Assembly (NCBI RefSeq): GCF_052156635.1
Contig: NZ_JBQKUO010000003.1
Location: 603,084 to 667,083, forward strand
DNA length: 64,000 nt
Source: Nitrospina sp052156635
GTDB taxonomy: Bacteria > Nitrospinota > Nitrospinia > Nitrospinales > Nitrospinaceae
Direction of reading: 5' to 3'
Shown here in pieces: positions 42,663-51,292 of this stretch. The stretch's first letter is position 1; every line of letters starts with the position of its first letter. Under the pieces are notes generated by a model. It did no database searches, was not told the origin of the DNA, and was given only the letters and a program-made list of their open reading frames with translations. Both the position numbers and the translations under genes were made by a program.

Positions 42663-42863
42663 GGTGCGGTCTCCAAATAAAAGCGAAATGGTAAACGGCC
42701 CGGCCCAGCCGGGCGGCGCTGCCCGAAAAAACCAAGAAATTACTTTAGGTTTTATGATTTAAGTGAATTTATTATATTAAATAAACGACAAAAAATCAAT
42801 AATTTAAAACAATATCAATTTTTAAAAAATCCCCCTCTTGCCTGAGGGCTCCTGACCTGAATC

Positions 42864-44870
42864 ATGACGTTTCCCCCCATGCGTGACTATTTCGACCGCG
42901 AGGGCGTGCTGTCCACGCGGTTTCCCGGCTTCGAGTTCCGCTCCCAGCAGCTGGAGATGGCCGAGGCTGTGGAGTCGGCGCTGTCGGACAGCGGCCACCT
43001 GCTGGTGGAAGCAGGTACCGGCACGGGCAAGAGCCTCGCCTACCTGGTGCCCGCCATCCAGTGGGCGGTGGCCAACGAAAAGCGCGTCGTCATCTCCACC
43101 TACACGAAGACGTTGCAGGAGCAGATCCTGAACCACGACATTCCCATCCTGCAGGAGCAGTTGGGTCTCCAGTTCCGTTACGCGCTGTGCCTGGGCAACG
43201 AAAACTACCTTTCGCTTCGCCGCATGAAACGCGCCGGACAGGCGGGGCTGTTCAACAACGTGGACGAGGAAGAACAACTGACCAACATCTTCGGCTGGGC
43301 GCGCCAGACGAAGACGGGATTCAAAAGCGACCTGCCGTTCGAGCCGTCGCCTGCGGTGTGGGAGGAAGTGGGGCGGCAGAAGGATTTGTGTCTCGGCAAA
43401 AACTGCGAGACCTACGACTCGTGTTTCTACTTCAAGGAACGGCGGCGCTGGTTCGGCGCGCACCTGCTCATCGTCAACCACCACCTGTTCTTCGCCAACG
43501 TCGCCAACAACGGCGCCGTGCTGCCGCGGTTCGACGCGGTGATCTTCGACGAGGCGCAGAACCTGGAAGAAGCGGCGACGTCGTTCCTCGGCCTGGAGAT
43601 GTCGAACTCGGGCCTCATTTATTTTCTCGACCGCTTTTACAATCCGCGCACCAGGCGCGGCTCGCTGACGCGCATCCGCGACGAGTGGACGCTGGAGATC
43701 AAGCAACAGGTGGCGCGGGTGCGGGTGGCGGTGGAGGGATTCTTCACCAACGTGCTCGACCAGTACGGACGCAGTGACCGCACGCTGCGCTTCTACCAGC
43801 CGCCGGCTCTGAACAACAGCATCTACATTCCATTACAAAATCTGTACGAGGCAGTGAAGTCACTGGCTTCCCGCCTCGACAATGAAGAAGAATACCTGGA
43901 GATGCACGCGGCGGCGGTGCGCTTCTTTGAAGTGAACAACTCCCTCTCCGCGTTGCTGAACCAGAACATGAAGGAGTACGTTTACTGGCTGGAGGTGGTG
44001 AACAAGAAACGTTTTGTGCGCGCCACCCTGCGCGGCGTGCCGATCCACATCGACGGCGAACTGCGCGAGCAGGTGTTCGGCAAGACCGACCGCATCGTGA
44101 TGACCTCGGCGACACTCACCACCAACCGCACGTTCGATTACGTGAAGGAGCGGCTGGGATGCGACCCCGGCGACGAACGCATTCTGGACTCGCCATTCGA
44201 CTACGCAACGCAGGCGTTATTGTATCTGCCGAAGGACCTGCCCGATCCCGGCGGCGACACCGACAAGTACGTGCAGGCCATCGCCGCAAGGTGCATGGAG
44301 CTGATCCACGCCACAGGCGGCAAGACGTTCGTGCTGTTCACCAGCTATGACACGCTGAACCGCGTGCACCGCATCCTCGATCCCCAGCTTCAGAAATACC
44401 AGCTGCTCAAGCAGGGCGAGCTCTCGCCGACGCGCATGATTCAACGTTTTAAAGAATCGCCGTCGGTGATCTTCGGCACCAGTTCGTTCTGGCAGGGGGT
44501 GGACATCCCCGGCGACGCGCTGTCCAGCGTCATCATCACCAAGCTTCCGTTCGACGTGCCGACCGAACCGCTGGTGGAAGCCCGCATCGAGGATTTGAAG
44601 AAGCGGTCGATCAATCCCTTCCGCCATTACCAGATCCCGCGCGCCATCATTCAGCTGCGCCAGGGGTTTGGGCGGCTCATCCGCAAAGCCACCGACCGCG
44701 GCGTGGTGAGCATCCTCGATGCGCGCATGAGCAGTCGCGGTTACGGCAAGCAATTCCTCGCCTCCCTGCCGCCCTGCCGGACGACGGGCAAGGTGGAAGA
44801 CATTGCCCGCTTCCTCGAGCAAAGTCCCGCGCTGAAGACCGACCCGGTCGACCTTTCGGAAAATATTTAA
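42864..44870 (+). CDS. DinG/XPD-like iron-sulphur helicase
   Basis: This encodes a 668-residue superfamily-2 DNA helicase. Walker A AGTGTGKS (residues 50-57) and DEAQNLEEAA are present. The four cysteines of the [4Fe-4S] cluster lie in ALCLGNEN, DLCLGKNC and DSCFYF. The C-terminal helicase half has FVLFTSYDTLNRVH, GTSSFWQGVDIPGDAL and QLRQGFGRLIR. DinG-type enzymes unwind DNA with 5'-3' polarity at repair and replication-transcription conflicts. There is no exonuclease domain at the N-terminus. The gene is preceded by an AT-rich gap (42663-42863) in which nothing else is seen. Confidence 0.92.
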   Translation: MTFPPMRDYFDREGVLSTRFPGFEFRSQQLEMAEAVESALSDSGHLLVEAGTGTGKSLAYLVPAIQWAVANEKRVVISTYTKTLQEQILNHDIPILQEQLGLQFRYALCLGNENYLSLRRMKRAGQAGLFNNVDEEEQLTNIFGWARQTKTGFKSDLPFEPSPAVWEEVGRQKDLCLGKNCETYDSCFYFKERRRWFGAHLLIVNHHLFFANVANNGAVLPRFDAVIFDEAQNLEEAATSFLGLEMSNSGLIYFLDRFYNPRTRRGSLTRIRDEWTLEIKQQVARVRVAVEGFFTNVLDQYGRSDRTLRFYQPPALNNSIYIPLQNLYEAVKSLASRLDNEEEYLEMHAAAVRFFEVNNSLSALLNQNMKEYVYWLEVVNKKRFVRATLRGVPIHIDGELREQVFGKTDRIVMTSATLTTNRTFDYVKERLGCDPGDERILDSPFDYATQALLYLPKDLPDPGGDTDKYVQAIAARCMELIHATGGKTFVLFTSYDTLNRVHRILDPQLQKYQLLKQGELSPTRMIQRFKESPSVIFGTSSFWQGVDIPGDALSSVIITKLPFDVPTEPLVEARIEDLKKRSINPFRHYQIPRAIIQLRQGFGRLIRKATDRGVVSILDARMSSRGYGKQFLASLPPCRTTGKVEDIARFLEQSPALKTDPVDLSENI

Positions 44871-44906
44871 ACGGAAATTGAAATCAAGGGAGGGCGCGCA
44901 GCGGGA

Positions 44907-47774
44907 TCAGGAAGCCTGCGCTTTTTCTTCCTTCGGTTCACTGCCGGAACCGGCGAGTTTCTTGAACCATTTGGACTCGCGCATCGGCTCCAGGAAGGGG
45001 TCCTTGGTGAGCATGAGCGACGACGGCAGGACGCCGTTGGCCTTGCACTTCTCCAGCCATTCGCGGCACCCCGACTCGTTGTTGAGTTGCGCCATGAGCC
45101 GTGCCATGTTGTAGGTGGCCGAACCCGGTTGCAGGTCTTCGGCCCGCTGCAGGTGACCCTTGGCCTCCGCCAGCAGAGGATGCGCATTGATGCCGCGTTT
45201 GTTCCGCGCCTGTTCCATCAGGATGGCGGCCATGACGTTGCGCGCCGGGGCGGACTGGTCATGATCTTCCAGCACCGTCTGTACGTGGTTGAGTCCTTCT
45301 TCCAGCGCGTCCGCGGCCTTGTCCGCATTCATGGTCCGTGTCTTGTTCAGCAGGCAGTTCGCCAGGCCCACCAGCGCGTCCGGATGGTTCGGTTGCTGTT
45401 CGAGAGCGGCCTTCAGTTTCTCCTCCGCCTCCTCGAACACCCACGCATCCGGATCGACGCGATTGAGCCCCATTTCCAGCAGGGCCTGCCCCCAGATCAG
45501 GGTTCCCTGAAAATGACCGGGCTTGAGTTCCAACGCGGTCTTGCATTTTTCCATGGCGTCACGCAGGTCGCCTTCGGCATCCGCTGCATTCTTGAGCCGT
45601 CCCTTGTGCAGGAACACCGTTCCCACCTGTGCCAGCGCGTCGGCGTTTTTCGGTTGCAGTTTGAGCACCGCTTCAAAGAACTCGATGGCGCGGTTATACA
45701 GCTTGCCCGCATCCGGACCTTTTGCGTGTTGCGCCAGCTCGACGTGGATGCGTCCCAGGCGCAGGTACGCGTCGACGTTTTGCGGATTCAGCTTGACCGC
45801 GGTCTGGAATTTTTCCGAAGCGAGCTGATAGAGTTTGGCCGAGTCGTTGCCGTCCTTGCGCTGGGCCATGTAAAACAGCGCCAACCCCCAGCGAAAATGC
45901 ACGCGGGGCAGATCGGGCTTCAGCCGCGCCGTGGTCTTGTATTGATCCAGCGCCAGTTCGAAAAAGTCGTTGGCCTTGATGTCGTTTCGTGCCGACGCCC
46001 GCTCGAACAGCGCGTCCGCCCAGCCGAAGTGGGCTTCCGGCATCTCCGGTTTCACCTGGCAGGCGTACTGGAATTTCTCGCAGGCCAACGCCAGCATGCG
46101 GTCGGCTTCCTCCCCTTTCTTCGAGCGGGAGAACACCAGCAGGGAATGGCCCATTGGCAACAACGCATCCAGCCGGTTGGGCTGGTACTTGAGGCCGATT
46201 TTCAGTTTTTCCGCAGCCTGCCCATAGAGACGCAACGCCTCCGCACCCTTTTTCTTTCGCGCCTGGGCGTAAAGCGCCAGGCCGCAACCGAAAGCCGCTT
46301 CCACATTTTCCGGATCCAGTTCAAGCAGGGTCTGGTACTGATCAATGGCTTCGCCGAAAAACTGGTCCGCTTCTCCATTGCCCGATTGCGCGGCCAGGTC
46401 CACCAGCGCATTGCCAAGTTGCAGGCGCGCCGGCAGAAAATCCGGATTGAGGTCGAGGGTCTGCTTGAACTTGTCCGCCGCCTGGCCAAGCAGGGATTTG
46501 GATTCCTCTCCCGGGACCTGATGCCCCTGCTGGGCAAGCAGTTTGCCCAGTTTGAACACGATCTCCGATCCATCCGGTTGCAGGTTCAGGGCCTGCTCGT
46601 AGTTTTCGCGGGCCTTTTCGCGCATGGCCGCGGCGCTTTCATCCCCACCCTGCGCCTTGTAATACGCATCGTCGCCTTCCTTGAGGTAGGCCCAGATAAG
46701 GAGGTCCCCCAACTGCGGATTCGGTGTTCTGTCGTACTGCGCCCGTTGCGCAATGATTTCCTGTGCGGCCCCCTTGACGAGTCCCGCCTGCGCCGCCTGC
46801 AGGGCGCTCAACAGGGCAGGCTCGTTGAGCACGTCCATGTCCAGCTCGCCTTCCACCAGGTCGCCCCATTCCCCGCCCTCGTAATCCTTGATCGCCAGCT
46901 TGATCTGCTGCAGGGCGATGTCCACCACGTGCATCTCCTCCACCATGCCCGGCGCCGGAAAATAGGCGATCTTGCGCAGGACGTCACCCAGGTGGCTGAA
47001 CGGGAAGGCGATCAACTCCGGCACTTCCACCTGCAACTCCTGCATCATGAGAATCAGAAACGCATCCGCATCCTTGGCATTGGTGTATTCCACTTCCTTG
47101 CCCTTGGTGAGGATTTTTTCGTGAACGGAACGGGAGGGCGAAATGTTTTTGGGAAGCACCCACAGGAGGCCGTTTTTGAACTGCTCCACTTTCGTGAGTT
47201 GCTGGAAGACGGGATCGTCGTCCCGGTCGTCGTAGCCCACGACAAACCACGGGCCGAACTCGTTGGCGGCGGCATAAACGGGAGCGAGGTCGCCGGGGGT
47301 CCCTCCGGGAATTTGCCCGTTCAGATGAAAAATGGCCGTGCCCGCCACTTTCGCCGGGTCCAGAGCCGTTGTGGCGGAGCAGTCGTACACCGCAGGGAAC
47401 ACGTTCACCAGGGAACAGGCGCGCTGCAAAAGGGGAAGCGGAGTAGTGGTGAGGACACGCCGGATGTAACCGTCCCGCATCAAAAGGGCAATGCAGATGT
47501 ATGCCCAGTTGATGCTGGCCTGCTCCAGCATGGCACTGCGCAGGCTCATTTTCTGGCTGGGCGAAAGCCGGGCGAGGCATTCGTCCGGGCTTTTACCTTC
47601 TCCCTGCGCGGCATCGGGAAACCGTTCCTGAATCAGTTTCACCACCGCATCGCCTCTGGGAATGCCGGACCGGAAGGTACAACCTTCACCGATGAGCAGG
47701 GTGCCGCCGCGCTCGTCGCCTTCGCCCGCTTTGAGCTGCGGGACGTATTCCTTGATGGCCTGGTAAAGGTTCAT
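44907..47774 (-). CDS. SIR2-like domain fused to a long TPR array, degenerate catalytic motifs
   Basis: This encodes 955 residues. The first 250 residues look like a SIR2-type NAD-binding domain: LLIGEGCTFRSGIPRG (about residues 26-41, cf. GAGxSxxSGIP), VLTTTPLPLLQRA (about 107-119, cf. the TTN/D motif), AIFHLNGQ (147-154, cf. LHG) and FVVGYDDRDDDPVF (177-190). The catalytic His of LHG is replaced by Asn and the TTNxD Asp is not obvious, so NAD hydrolysis is doubtful. The remainder (about 330-930) is a continuous set of at least 14 TPR-like repeats (DKFKQTLDLNPDFLPARLQLG), ending in an acidic tail. Antiphage SIR2 proteins are sometimes fused to TPRs, but this one sits between housekeeping genes. 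Confidence 0.75.
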   Translation of the reverse strand: MNLYQAIKEYVPQLKAGEGDERGGTLLIGEGCTFRSGIPRGDAVVKLIQERFPDAAQGEGKSPDECLARLSPSQKMSLRSAMLEQASINWAYICIALLMRDGYIRRVLTTTPLPLLQRACSLVNVFPAVYDCSATTALDPAKVAGTAIFHLNGQIPGGTPGDLAPVYAAANEFGPWFVVGYDDRDDDPVFQQLTKVEQFKNGLLWVLPKNISPSRSVHEKILTKGKEVEYTNAKDADAFLILMMQELQVEVPELIAFPFSHLGDVLRKIAYFPAPGMVEEMHVVDIALQQIKLAIKDYEGGEWGDLVEGELDMDVLNEPALLSALQAAQAGLVKGAAQEIIAQRAQYDRTPNPQLGDLLIWAYLKEGDDAYYKAQGGDESAAAMREKARENYEQALNLQPDGSEIVFKLGKLLAQQGHQVPGEESKSLLGQAADKFKQTLDLNPDFLPARLQLGNALVDLAAQSGNGEADQFFGEAIDQYQTLLELDPENVEAAFGCGLALYAQARKKKGAEALRLYGQAAEKLKIGLKYQPNRLDALLPMGHSLLVFSRSKKGEEADRMLALACEKFQYACQVKPEMPEAHFGWADALFERASARNDIKANDFFELALDQYKTTARLKPDLPRVHFRWGLALFYMAQRKDGNDSAKLYQLASEKFQTAVKLNPQNVDAYLRLGRIHVELAQHAKGPDAGKLYNRAIEFFEAVLKLQPKNADALAQVGTVFLHKGRLKNAADAEGDLRDAMEKCKTALELKPGHFQGTLIWGQALLEMGLNRVDPDAWVFEEAEEKLKAALEQQPNHPDALVGLANCLLNKTRTMNADKAADALEEGLNHVQTVLEDHDQSAPARNVMAAILMEQARNKRGINAHPLLAEAKGHLQRAEDLQPGSATYNMARLMAQLNNESGCREWLEKCKANGVLPSSLMLTKDPFLEPMRESKWFKKLAGSGSEPKEEKAQAS

Positions 47775-47792
47775 GTGATCCGAAACGAACGT

Positions 47793-49094
47793 TTATTTCA
47801 ATTGCAATTCCTGGCCCTGAGTCCGGCTTTGCGGTTTAAACCGGCTGTAAGCCACGTACCCCGCAAACACCACCGAACCGATTGCGGTGACAACGATGAA
47901 AATTTCCAGCAGGTTGACCACCGCCATGGCGAACAGAAAATATATGAAGTCGCGGTTGGCGATCTGGTCCACCAGGCTTTCCGCCTCTTCCACCGGCGCG
48001 TCCGACGACCCGGTGGTGCGCTGACTGAAAATGTCCGACTGCAACAATAGAAAGCAGGTCAGCGACCCCGCCACAGCGACCACGCCCATGTAACTGTAAG
48101 CCGCATTGCCCGTCATCCGGTACAACCCCAGGCCGATGCCCAGAAACACCGCGAAGTGAACCACGTTGTCCGCGACGATGTCCAGCATACCGCCAAAGGG
48201 CGATTGCTGAAAACGCAACCGCGCGATCTCTCCATCCGTGCTGTCCAGCCACGCCGACAGCATCAACAACACGGCGCCGGTCAACTGGTTGCCGTATCCG
48301 CCGAGATAAAAATACCAGCCGGAGATCAGGCCCAGCACCAGATGCGCCCAGGTGATCTGGTTCGGCGTCACCGGTGTCCGGATGAACAGCCGGGTCAGGT
48401 GGCGCGACATGTGCCGCGTGACCAGACGGTCCATCGGGCTGTCATTGCTCATGCCGCCCAGCTTCAACAGTTGTTCGTGCAGGCGGTGGAAATCGTCTTT
48501 TGTCTGTACCCAGCGGTTGTGGTCCCCCGCCACCAGCCGCACGGTATCAAGATTCTGGGGTCCCGGCACGCGGCCGATCTTCCTCGTCTCCGCCAGGCTG
48601 AATTCGTTCAGGCACGCCGCCAGCGCCTCCGGGGCGGTGTCCTTCGGGACTTCATACACCTGGGTGCGGGCCAGCAGATCGGTGTCGCTGGGCTCCTTCA
48701 ACACTCCGGCCAGGTCCGTATGCCAGTGCAGCGCGGAACCGTTCACCACCAGCCGACAGGCATTCTCGTTCAAGCGGGCGGCCAGCCGCGCAGGATCCGA
48801 TTCCCACTCAACCGGAATCCGCAGGCGGGAGTCTTCCGTGAGCGGGATCATGCGCCCCTTCTGACCTCCCAGAAGGCCGCGGTGGTACACCGTCACCGAT
48901 TGCACTCCGGCTTTCTGCAAGTGCAACAGATTCAACAGCAAAAATGGCACACCGACGATTTTGCGCGCATACCAGCCGGAAAGCTCAGCCGTATCGGGAG
49001 GGTCGGTTAAAAACAAAACCGCTGTATTATCAAGCTCCTGAGAACCCGTATCGGGGGATTCCTTGGTTGAAAATTCCACGCAGCCCAGAACCAT
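47793..49094 (-). CDS. CDP-alcohol phosphatidyltransferase with N-terminal extension
   Basis: This encodes 433 residues. The C-terminal half (about residues 220-433) is an integral membrane CDP-alcohol phosphotransferase with the family motif D-x2-D-G-x2-A-R-x8-G-x3-D-x3-D (DSTDGEIARL, then GGMLDIVADN, about residues 285-311) and about six membrane segments. The first 200 residues are soluble. They resemble a decayed nucleotidyltransferase (LFLTDPP, VPFLLLNLLHLQKAGVQSVTVYHRG), the arrangement of two-domain inositol-phosphate cytidylyltransferase enzymes, but without the glycine-rich loop. The head group of the lipid made is unknown. It is followed 18 bases later by the SIR2-TPR gene. Confidence 0.78.
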   Translation of the reverse strand: MVLGCVEFSTKESPDTGSQELDNTAVLFLTDPPDTAELSGWYARKIVGVPFLLLNLLHLQKAGVQSVTVYHRGLLGGQKGRMIPLTEDSRLRIPVEWESDPARLAARLNENACRLVVNGSALHWHTDLAGVLKEPSDTDLLARTQVYEVPKDTAPEALAACLNEFSLAETRKIGRVPGPQNLDTVRLVAGDHNRWVQTKDDFHRLHEQLLKLGGMSNDSPMDRLVTRHMSRHLTRLFIRTPVTPNQITWAHLVLGLISGWYFYLGGYGNQLTGAVLLMLSAWLDSTDGEIARLRFQQSPFGGMLDIVADNVVHFAVFLGIGLGLYRMTGNAAYSYMGVVAVAGSLTCFLLLQSDIFSQRTTGSSDAPVEEAESLVDQIANRDFIYFLFAMAVVNLLEIFIVVTAIGSVVFAGYVAYSRFKPQSRTQGQELQLK

Positions 49095-49213
49095 CCAAAT
49101 GGTCGTTTCAGTCGAAAAATCGCCGGGAAAACTGGTTCAAGCATAGCAAGAAGTATAGAAATTTCAAGAGGGTAACGCATAATTGCCCTATTTTTTGAGA
49201 TCAAGGGCCTCCT

Positions 49214-49261
49214 CCGGAATCAATTCCGGTGGCGCAATGAAAGCAAGGGGCTTTCCCGCCA
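49214..49261. other. Two adjacent stem-loops in an intergenic gap
   Basis: Hairpin 1 pairs CCGGAAT (49214-49220) with ATTCCGG (49223-49229). Hairpin 2 has an outer stem TGGCG/CGCCA (49230-49234 with 49257-49261) and an inner stem GAAAGC/GCTTTC (49239-49244 with 49250-49255) around a 5-nt loop. The 331-base gap (49095-49425) contains this, a promoter (see 49357) and the leader of the divergent genes. It could be an RNA leader or operator. I cannot match it to a known riboswitch. Confidence 0.4.
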
Positions 49262-49356
49262 TCCGGCCTGAAGCTTGTCTCAATTTTGGAAAAGTTAGGA
49301 GTTCCTAAAAAGTTCAAAAGCCCAAAATCAAGATGGGCCGCCGGATTGCACAGGCA

Positions 49357-49385
49357 TTGACCTTGGGACCGGAACGGGTTCCAAT
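49357..49385 (+). promoter_or_regulatory. Candidate promoter for the 49426 gene
   Basis: TTGACC (49357-49362), 17-base spacer and TCCAAT (49380-49385). The spacer includes GGAACGGGTTCC, a short inverted repeat that could be an operator. Confidence 0.4.
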
Positions 49386-49425
49386 AGCGTTTCATTCCGT
49401 TACTCTTACTTAAATGAGGAGAGTT

Positions 49426-50136
49426 ATGGAGGCGATTTACGGAAGTCTGTCGGCACTCAATTTCGTTCCCTTTGGAGCGGAGTTGTGCCTGTTCGTCCTG
49501 CTCACCATTCCCGGTGTCCTGCTGATTCCCGGGGATCGCAGGTCGCCGGAAACCATCACCCGTGTCACGTTGTGGATGTTGAGCGCGGCGGTGCTGGGGG
49601 TGGGGCTGGTGAAAGCGGGATTGCAGATGGCGTTCGGCGAGGGCCTGCCTTTGTGGTTGCTCGTGACGAACACGGGGATCGCGGTGGTGGTGCTGGCGTT
49701 CAGTTTTTTCCGCACAGCGCTGCAGGTGTTCCTCGCTTTGTGTGTGGCGTTCGTCCTGCACCTGGTTGCCGTGTCCCTGTTCACCCACGTCACCGTCACC
49801 CGCACCCTTGCGGCAACGTACAAGTCAACGCCCTCTGCCGCCGGTCCGGGTGCGGAATACGGACGCCACTACGTCGAACTGCATCTGAAAGACGCGCCGG
49901 GTTATTTTTTCTACATGTATTCGGAGCCGCTCACCCGTCACCTCGCGCATTCGGGTAAAATGGAAGTGCCGCTGGAAGTGCAACTGCGCTACCACTGGGG
50001 CCTGCTGGCGGGACATTCGTTGCAAACGGTGGACGGCCGCGAATGGAAAACCGAAGGGCAGGGCGGGTTCGGCGTGCACGGGACCGCGCCCACGCCTTAC
50101 CCGTTCGATACGGAATACTATGGACTCGGCGATTGA
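49426..50136 (+). CDS. Hypothetical membrane protein
   Basis: This encodes about 236 residues from ATG 49426, preceded by GAGGAG. The N-terminal 120 residues hold four or so hydrophobic segments (ELCLFVLLTIPGVLLIP; TLWMLSAAVLGVGLV; LPLWLLVTNTGIAVVVLAFSFF; LCVAFVLHLVAVSLF). The C-terminal soluble part (about 130-236) starts GRHYVELHLKDAPGYFFYMYSEP and may face the periplasm. No family recognised. It overlaps or nearly overlaps the following gene. Confidence 0.6.
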   Translation: MEAIYGSLSALNFVPFGAELCLFVLLTIPGVLLIPGDRRSPETITRVTLWMLSAAVLGVGLVKAGLQMAFGEGLPLWLLVTNTGIAVVVLAFSFFRTALQVFLALCVAFVLHLVAVSLFTHVTVTRTLAATYKSTPSAAGPGAEYGRHYVELHLKDAPGYFFYMYSEPLTRHLAHSGKMEVPLEVQLRYHWGLLAGHSLQTVDGREWKTEGQGGFGVHGTAPTPYPFDTEYYGLGD

Positions 50137-50164
50137 TTCTTCATTCACCGGATCGGGGGACGGC

Positions 50165-50593
50165 ATGACGGAACTGGTCACCATTGCCCGCTACTCGATG
50201 CCCTACGAGGCGCACCTGGCGAAAGCGCGGCTGGAGGCGGAGGGCATTCCCGTGTTCATCGCCGACGAACACCTGCTCAGCATCAACTGGCTGTACACGC
50301 CGGCGGTGGGCGGCATCAAGGTGCAGGTGCCGGAAGACTGGGTGGACGCGGCGAAGGACATCCTCACCACCGACCACCAGGACGAGATCGCGGAGATCGA
50401 TACCGAACCGCCGCTCACCTGCCCCCGTTGCGGCGGGACCCATGCGACCATGGTGCTGGGTGACCCGCTGATGCTCCTTTTAACGTTCGCCCTTCTGGGC
50501 GCACCGCTGTTTTTCCTCCGCGAAACCATGAAATGCCACACCTGCCGCGCGACCTTCAAACGGCCAAAGAACCAAGCGAAGGAAGAATCATGA
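50165..50593 (+). CDS. DUF2007-type protein with C-terminal zinc ribbon
   Basis: This encodes about 142 residues from ATG 50165 (GGGGAC upstream); an in-frame ATG at 50120 would overlap the previous gene. The N-terminal domain (LVTIARYSMPYEAHLAKARLEAEGIPVFIAD) is the DUF2007 signal-transducing type with a GGIKVQVPEDW ending. The C-terminal part has two CxxC pairs (CPRCGG and CHTC) around one hydrophobic segment. It is likely to be membrane-tethered with a zinc ribbon. Function unknown. Confidence 0.75.
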   Translation: MTELVTIARYSMPYEAHLAKARLEAEGIPVFIADEHLLSINWLYTPAVGGIKVQVPEDWVDAAKDILTTDHQDEIAEIDTEPPLTCPRCGGTHATMVLGDPLMLLLTFALLGAPLFFLRETMKCHTCRATFKRPKNQAKEES

Positions 50594-50603
50594 TGCCCCC
50601 TCA

Positions 50604-50685
50604 TCCTAGCCTTCTCCCGCGAGGGGAGAAGGAATTTAAAGACTCCCTCTCCCTTGCCGGGAGAGGGCTGGGGTGAGGGTGGCTT
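50604..50685. repeat. Dispersed palindromic repeats (CTCTCCC type)
   Basis: Two imperfect palindromes in tandem: CCTTCTCCC-GCGA-GGGGAGAAGG (50613-50634 region) and CCCTCTCCCTTGCCGGGAGAGGG followed by CTGGGGTGAGGG (50645-50681). Such pieces are common dispersed intergenic repeats. They mark the left border of the AT-rich insertion below. Confidence 0.5.
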
Positions 50686-50742
50686 CCTCTGAATTTTTAT
50701 GACTTTTGAAAAACTCTACCTGCACAGGTGAAGCATGTTTCC

Positions 50743-51267
50743 CTAACTAATCCCTAATTCTGAATAGAGCATCGCTACAATCTCATCAAAAGCCGGATCA
50801 TGGTTTGAAACACACCATCCCAATAATTTCTGTACATCTTTTGGTTTATTCAAAACAGGATACCGACCTCTTTCATTGAATTGAGAAAGTACCGATAAGA
50901 CTCTTTTTTGAACATCATTTAAGTTGTCGTATAAGCTTACTCCCTGAGCCACCTTTTCTAAATTATGTCCTTTATATCCATCAATTCCTTTGAACGATCC
51001 ATTGTCATACAATTCATTACCCTGAGTTAACCAAATAGCTTTGTAAAGACATTCCAAAGCAAATGCGCGAAGCATCAAATGAGACATAAATGTGCTTGAG
51101 AATATCTCAAAATTTTTATTACTTTCAGGACCTTTCAGGTTTGATACCGCATCATCAAATGCATCTTTTAATATTCCGGCCGAAATCAGAAGATTTTTGG
51201 CAATATTTATCCAAGCGTTTGGGAAATTTCCTATTTTTTCGTATTCCTTCATTTTTTTACCAGCCAT
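50743..51267 (-). CDS. HEPN-like protein in an AT-rich island
   Basis: This encodes 174 residues and is markedly AT-rich (GC content visibly lower than all neighbours, about 37%). The centre reads SHLMLRAFALECLYKAIWLTQG (about residues 61-82) and, later, a short loop ending GYKGHNLEKVAQG (about 97-109). This fits the HEPN-type pattern of an R-A-x-x-L-E-x-x-L-K-A helix with a downstream G-H-x-L. HEPN proteins are often RNases or partners in toxin-antitoxin and immunity systems. The HEPN RNase motif R-x4-6-H is not cleanly present, so activity is uncertain. No partner gene is seen. It appears horizontally acquired. Confidence 0.6.
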   Translation of the reverse strand: MAGKKMKEYEKIGNFPNAWINIAKNLLISAGILKDAFDDAVSNLKGPESNKNFEIFSSTFMSHLMLRAFALECLYKAIWLTQGNELYDNGSFKGIDGYKGHNLEKVAQGVSLYDNLNDVQKRVLSVLSQFNERGRYPVLNKPKDVQKLLGWCVSNHDPAFDEIVAMLYSELGIS

Positions 51268-51292
51268 AAGGTAAAACTTTCTTTTGGTAATT

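Noticed and set aside
45087..48050. A 987-codon open frame on the plus strand
   Set aside because: It lies antisense to the SIR2-like/TPR gene and most of the next gene, and its composition is what antisense translation of high-GC coding sequence gives. The minus-strand frames have recognisable domains.
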